A stretch of 7,728 nt of DNA from an uncultured Prevotella sp. Lineage in GTDB: Bacteria > Bacteroidota > Bacteroidia > Bacteroidales > Bacteroidaceae. This document shows positions 5,845-7,728 of this stretch, piece by piece (positions within the stretch are counted from its first letter, which is position 1; each line of letters opens with the position of its first letter). A program made the position numbers and the translations under genes. The stretch is taken from NCBI GenBank assembly GCA_937880835.1, contig CALGRN010000077.1:1-7728 (forward strand), written 5' to 3'. The notes beneath the pieces are model-generated. The model was not told where the DNA came from. It saw nothing but the letters and a program-made list of their open reading frames with translations, and ran no database searches.

Positions 5845-6648
5845 ATGAGACAACAAGCAAAGAAAGCATTAACATTAAAAACCTTAAACAAGAGTAATGT
5901 TTGGAACATACAAGAGAATGACATATTCCGTATGTGGGAAGCTGCCGAAAAAGATGTAGATCTCAAAGACAATACACGGCACTATATAGACATTATAAAA
6001 AGCGCTTTTGATGTAGAGGAAATAAAGATAGACAAACCCGAAGTTATCAAGAAATATGATACAAATGGATTTAAAGTGGGAAAAATACGCACTGATGATA
6101 ATACAAAAATCAAGATTGCGATAAAGAAACGTGCCATTATAAGAATAACAGACCTTACTTATGAAAATATAAATCATATATCCGCATCAAAGCTTATCGA
6201 GGTTCTTGAAAGGAATTTCGGTGGCGGTTGGGATTCCATTTCTCAAAGTATTAAGGATATAATCGAAAGCGGTTTCGACATAAGTACAACCACTTTACCG
6301 AAAGACAAGTTGAAAAAGAAAGGTGGAATGTACGACAAGAAAGTTGCCGAAGGGTTTGAAGTATTGGAAATTCCGAAAGGTCTTTGGATTGAAGCGATAT
6401 TCGCAAAAGAGAAGCCGGAGGCAGAAAGTCCTAAGATAAACATTGAAGAGGACGAGGTGAAATTCAACGACGATGATGATGAAGAAGACCTGCCGGATAT
6501 TGAAGATGATTATGATGACATTGATGAGGATGACGATTTCGATGAAGATAAACTGACAGAAGAAAGCTATCGTACTACGTTCGATGCCGAACCCGAAGAT
6601 TTGAACATGGCAGCAGAAGACGTAGCGGAAGATGATTACGAAGATTAA
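5845..6648 (+). CDS. Unrecognised protein with a highly acidic C-terminal tail
   Basis: I do not recognise a named family for this 267-residue protein. Residues 1 to about 200 read as a folded, Lys-rich domain: a mixed N-terminus (1-60), a short strand-rich stretch (KIKIAIKKRAIIRITDL, 88-104), a predicted helical segment SASKLIEVLERNFGGGWDSI (113-132), and GFEVLEIPKGLWIEAIFAKE (170-189), which looks like a terminal beta hairpin. Residues 201-267 hold 38 Asp/Glu and only 3 Lys/Arg and are probably disordered. There is no signal peptide or membrane segment, so it should be cytoplasmic. The acidic tail recalls nucleic-acid mimics, chaperone-like tails or the RNA polymerase delta subunit of Firmicutes, but that is analogy only. 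It is probably co-transcribed with the omega-amidase gene (46-bp AT-rich gap). The start at 5845 is the first in-frame ATG after that gap. Confidence 0.8.
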   Translation: MRQQAKKALTLKTLNKSNVWNIQENDIFRMWEAAEKDVDLKDNTRHYIDIIKSAFDVEEIKIDKPEVIKKYDTNGFKVGKIRTDDNTKIKIAIKKRAIIRITDLTYENINHISASKLIEVLERNFGGGWDSISQSIKDIIESGFDISTTTLPKDKLKKKGGMYDKKVAEGFEVLEIPKGLWIEAIFAKEKPEAESPKINIEEDEVKFNDDDDEEDLPDIEDDYDDIDEDDDFDEDKLTEESYRTTFDAEPEDLNMAAEDVAEDDYED

Positions 6649-6650
6649 TA

Positions 6651-6679
6651 GTCAATAAAGCCTTATTGTCATATTTTAA
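6651..6679 (+). terminator. Weak AT-rich terminator after the acidic-tail gene
   Basis: CAATAA (6653-6658) and TTATTG (6663-6668) form a 6-bp stem with loop AGCC, followed by TCATATTTTAA. It begins 3 nt past the stop. Stem stability is low, so some read-through into dapA is likely. Confidence 0.4.
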
Positions 6680-6682
6680 TTG

Positions 6683-6690
6683 TATCTTTG
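6683..6690 (+). promoter_or_regulatory. -7 element of the likely dapA promoter
   Basis: TATCTTTG matches TAnnTTTG exactly. No TTG lies at the usual 19-21 nt upstream; the nearest, at 6666-6668, is only 14 nt away and lies in the terminator hairpin. The promoter may be weak or activator-dependent. The predicted start near 6695 gives a leader of about 20 nt. Confidence 0.5.
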
Positions 6691-6716
6691 CATATAAATG
6701 ACTGACAACTGACCGT

Positions 6717-7728
6717 ATGGCAAAAAATATTTTCAAAGGATTAGGTATTGCCGTTGTCACTCCCTTTACATCAAAAGGAGATATAGACACGGAAGCTCTT
6801 ATAAAATTATTGGAGTATCAGCTTGACAACGGAGCTGATTTCTTATGCATATTGGCAACAACAAGCGAAGCCCCTTGTCTTACAAAAGATGAGAGACAAA
6901 CGGTGAAAGACATTGTCGTAAAAGTTGTCAAAGGAAGAGTGCCTATACTTATGGGATGCGGGGGAAACAATACCGATGCTGTCGTAAGAGAAATAAAAGA
7001 AACAGATTGGACGGGCATAGACGGAATACTCAGCGTATGTCCTTTTTACAATAAACCTTCGCAGGAAGGGCTCTATCAGCATTTCAAACAGATAGCAAAC
7101 GCTACCACACTGCCTGTCGTTTTGTATAATGTACCGGGAAGAACCGGTATAAACCTCGAAGCTGAAACTACGGTAAGGCTTGCGCGCGATTATGAAAATA
7201 TAGTTGCGATAAAGGAAGCAAGCGGTAAACTTTCACAGATTGATGAAATCATAAAGAACAAACCGGAAGGGTTTGATGTAATCAGTGGAGACGATGCACT
7301 CACATTCCCTATTATCGCATGTGGTGCTGTTGGTGTCATATCTGTCATTGGCAACGCTCTGCCGAAAGAATTTTCACGAATGATAAACCATGAATTCAAC
7401 GGAGAAATAGATAAAGCAAGGTTTATACATCACAAGTTTACAGAACTTTACTCACTTCTTTTCGTTGACGGAAATCCTGCCGGCGTAAAAGCTCTTCTAC
7501 ATGAAATGGGATTCATAGAAAACATTCTGCGGCTGCCGCTTGTGCCCACACGCATAGAAACGACTCAGCAGATAGCTGCAATATTGAAAGAAAAAACTCT
7601 AGTAGAAATTCAAGCAATAGGTGCTGGAGCTATAAATCAAGCTGTTAAAGCAGTTGCGATAGCAAGAGGTTTTGTAGCACCAAGTGGAAAGGATATTGTA
7701 TGTATCCCTGCATTTACTGATATCGAAA
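6717..7728 (+). CDS. dapA: 4-hydroxy-tetrahydrodipicolinate synthase, open at the window edge and joined in frame to a SpoVS-like sequence
   Basis: DapA condenses pyruvate with L-aspartate-4-semialdehyde, the first committed step of diaminopimelate/lysine synthesis, in the cytoplasm. The aldolase-type TIM-barrel is complete: KGLGIAVVTPF (7-17), the Thr pair in ATTSE (47-51; many homologues have GTTGE), Tyr111 in PFYNKP, Tyr137 and Arg142 in LYNVPGRTG, the Schiff-base Lys166 in AIKEASG, and ISGDDAL (189-195). DapA enzymes are usually 290-300 residues, and the last DapA-like residues (QQIAAILKE) fall at 284-292, so the enzyme is essentially whole. No stop follows. From about residue 293 to the edge (337) the sequence is SpoVS-like, with a sharp change in codon use. 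The ATG at 6717 lies about 20 nt past the predicted transcription start. The dapA identity is secure; whether the joined tail is real is doubtful. Confidence 0.9.
   Translation, partial: MAKNIFKGLGIAVVTPFTSKGDIDTEALIKLLEYQLDNGADFLCILATTSEAPCLTKDERQTVKDIVVKVVKGRVPILMGCGGNNTDAVVREIKETDWTGIDGILSVCPFYNKPSQEGLYQHFKQIANATTLPVVLYNVPGRTGINLEAETTVRLARDYENIVAIKEASGKLSQIDEIIKNKPEGFDVISGDDALTFPIIACGAVGVISVIGNALPKEFSRMINHEFNGEIDKARFIHHKFTELYSLLFVDGNPAGVKALLHEMGFIENILRLPLVPTRIETTQQIAAILKEKTLVEIQAIGAGAINQAVKAVAIARGFVAPSGKDIVCIPAFTDIE
7593..7728 (+). other. SpoVS-like segment (stage V sporulation protein S, second half) fused to or misjoined with dapA
   Basis: The 45 codons read KTLVEIQAIGAGAINQAV, then KAVAIARGFVAPSG, then KDIVCIPAFTDIE. 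This matches the highly conserved middle of SpoVS (EIQAIGAGA-NQAVKA-AIARGFVAPSG...C-IPAF-DI), a small single-domain (about 86-residue) protein implicated in sporulation and thought to bind nucleic acid. The first 25 or so SpoVS residues (normally MEVLKVSAKS...) are missing, and the end is cut by the window edge. Only 4 of 45 codons end in G or C, against 18 of the preceding 44 dapA codons. SpoVS is known from Firmicutes and some other phyla; I know of no typical Bacteroidales copy. A chimeric join is the most economical reading, with a true fusion possible. Confidence 0.8.

Noticed and set aside
5358..5972. 204-codon minus-strand frame across the omega-amidase and the next gene
   Set aside because: It overlaps the catalytic half of the amidase and the start of the following gene. 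The Phe/Ile/Cys-rich hydrophobic look comes from reading AT-rich coding DNA backwards.
7593..7728. Independent spoVS gene with its own start
   Set aside because: No start codon with the usual SpoVS N-terminus exists; the first quarter or more of the domain is missing and the frame is continuous with dapA. I report it as a fusion or misjoin instead.

Overview
The window looks like chromosomal DNA from a member of the Bacteroidales, most likely Prevotella-like. Three things support this: the protein types (a KorB-type 2-oxoacid:ferredoxin oxidoreductase beta subunit, a Bacteroidetes-style DapA, RarA and an omega-amidase), the lack of Shine-Dalgarno sites before the starts, and several matches to the Bacteroidetes promoter consensus (TTG, about 20 nt, TAnnTTTG). 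It is a housekeeping region. No integrase, transposase, CRISPR array or defence locus is visible.

Layout. Positions 1-585 (+) hold the 3' half of korB, closed by a strong terminator. Positions 586-1685 are a gene-free stretch of about 1.1 kb that carries two elaborate palindromic elements and an orphan terminator-like hairpin. A tRNA-Arg(ACG) gene lies at 1686-1759 (-), with its own promoter and terminator. A minus-strand block follows, in transcription order: rarA (4871-3600), a D-2-hydroxyacid dehydrogenase (3558-2602), a terminator, and a TRIC/UPF0126 membrane protein (2484-1840) that runs up to the tRNA promoter. From a 135-bp divergent promoter region, the plus strand carries a YafV/Nit2-type omega-amidase (5007-5798) and an unrecognised protein with a very acidic tail (5845-6648). 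After a weak terminator and a new -7 element comes dapA (from 6717), which stays open to the window edge.

The genes do not form one pathway. They cover 2-oxoacid/ferredoxin metabolism, lysine/diaminopimelate synthesis, 2-oxoacid amide repair, hydroxyacid reduction and replication-fork maintenance.

The most notable feature is at the right end. DapA reaches its normal length at about residue 292 and then continues in frame, without a stop, into a sequence that reads as the second half of the sporulation protein SpoVS. At that point third-codon-position G+C drops from about 41% to about 9%. SpoVS is typical of Firmicutes and some other lineages, and I do not expect it in the Bacteroidales. A chimeric assembly or amplification join is the simplest explanation; a true in-frame fusion would be novel.
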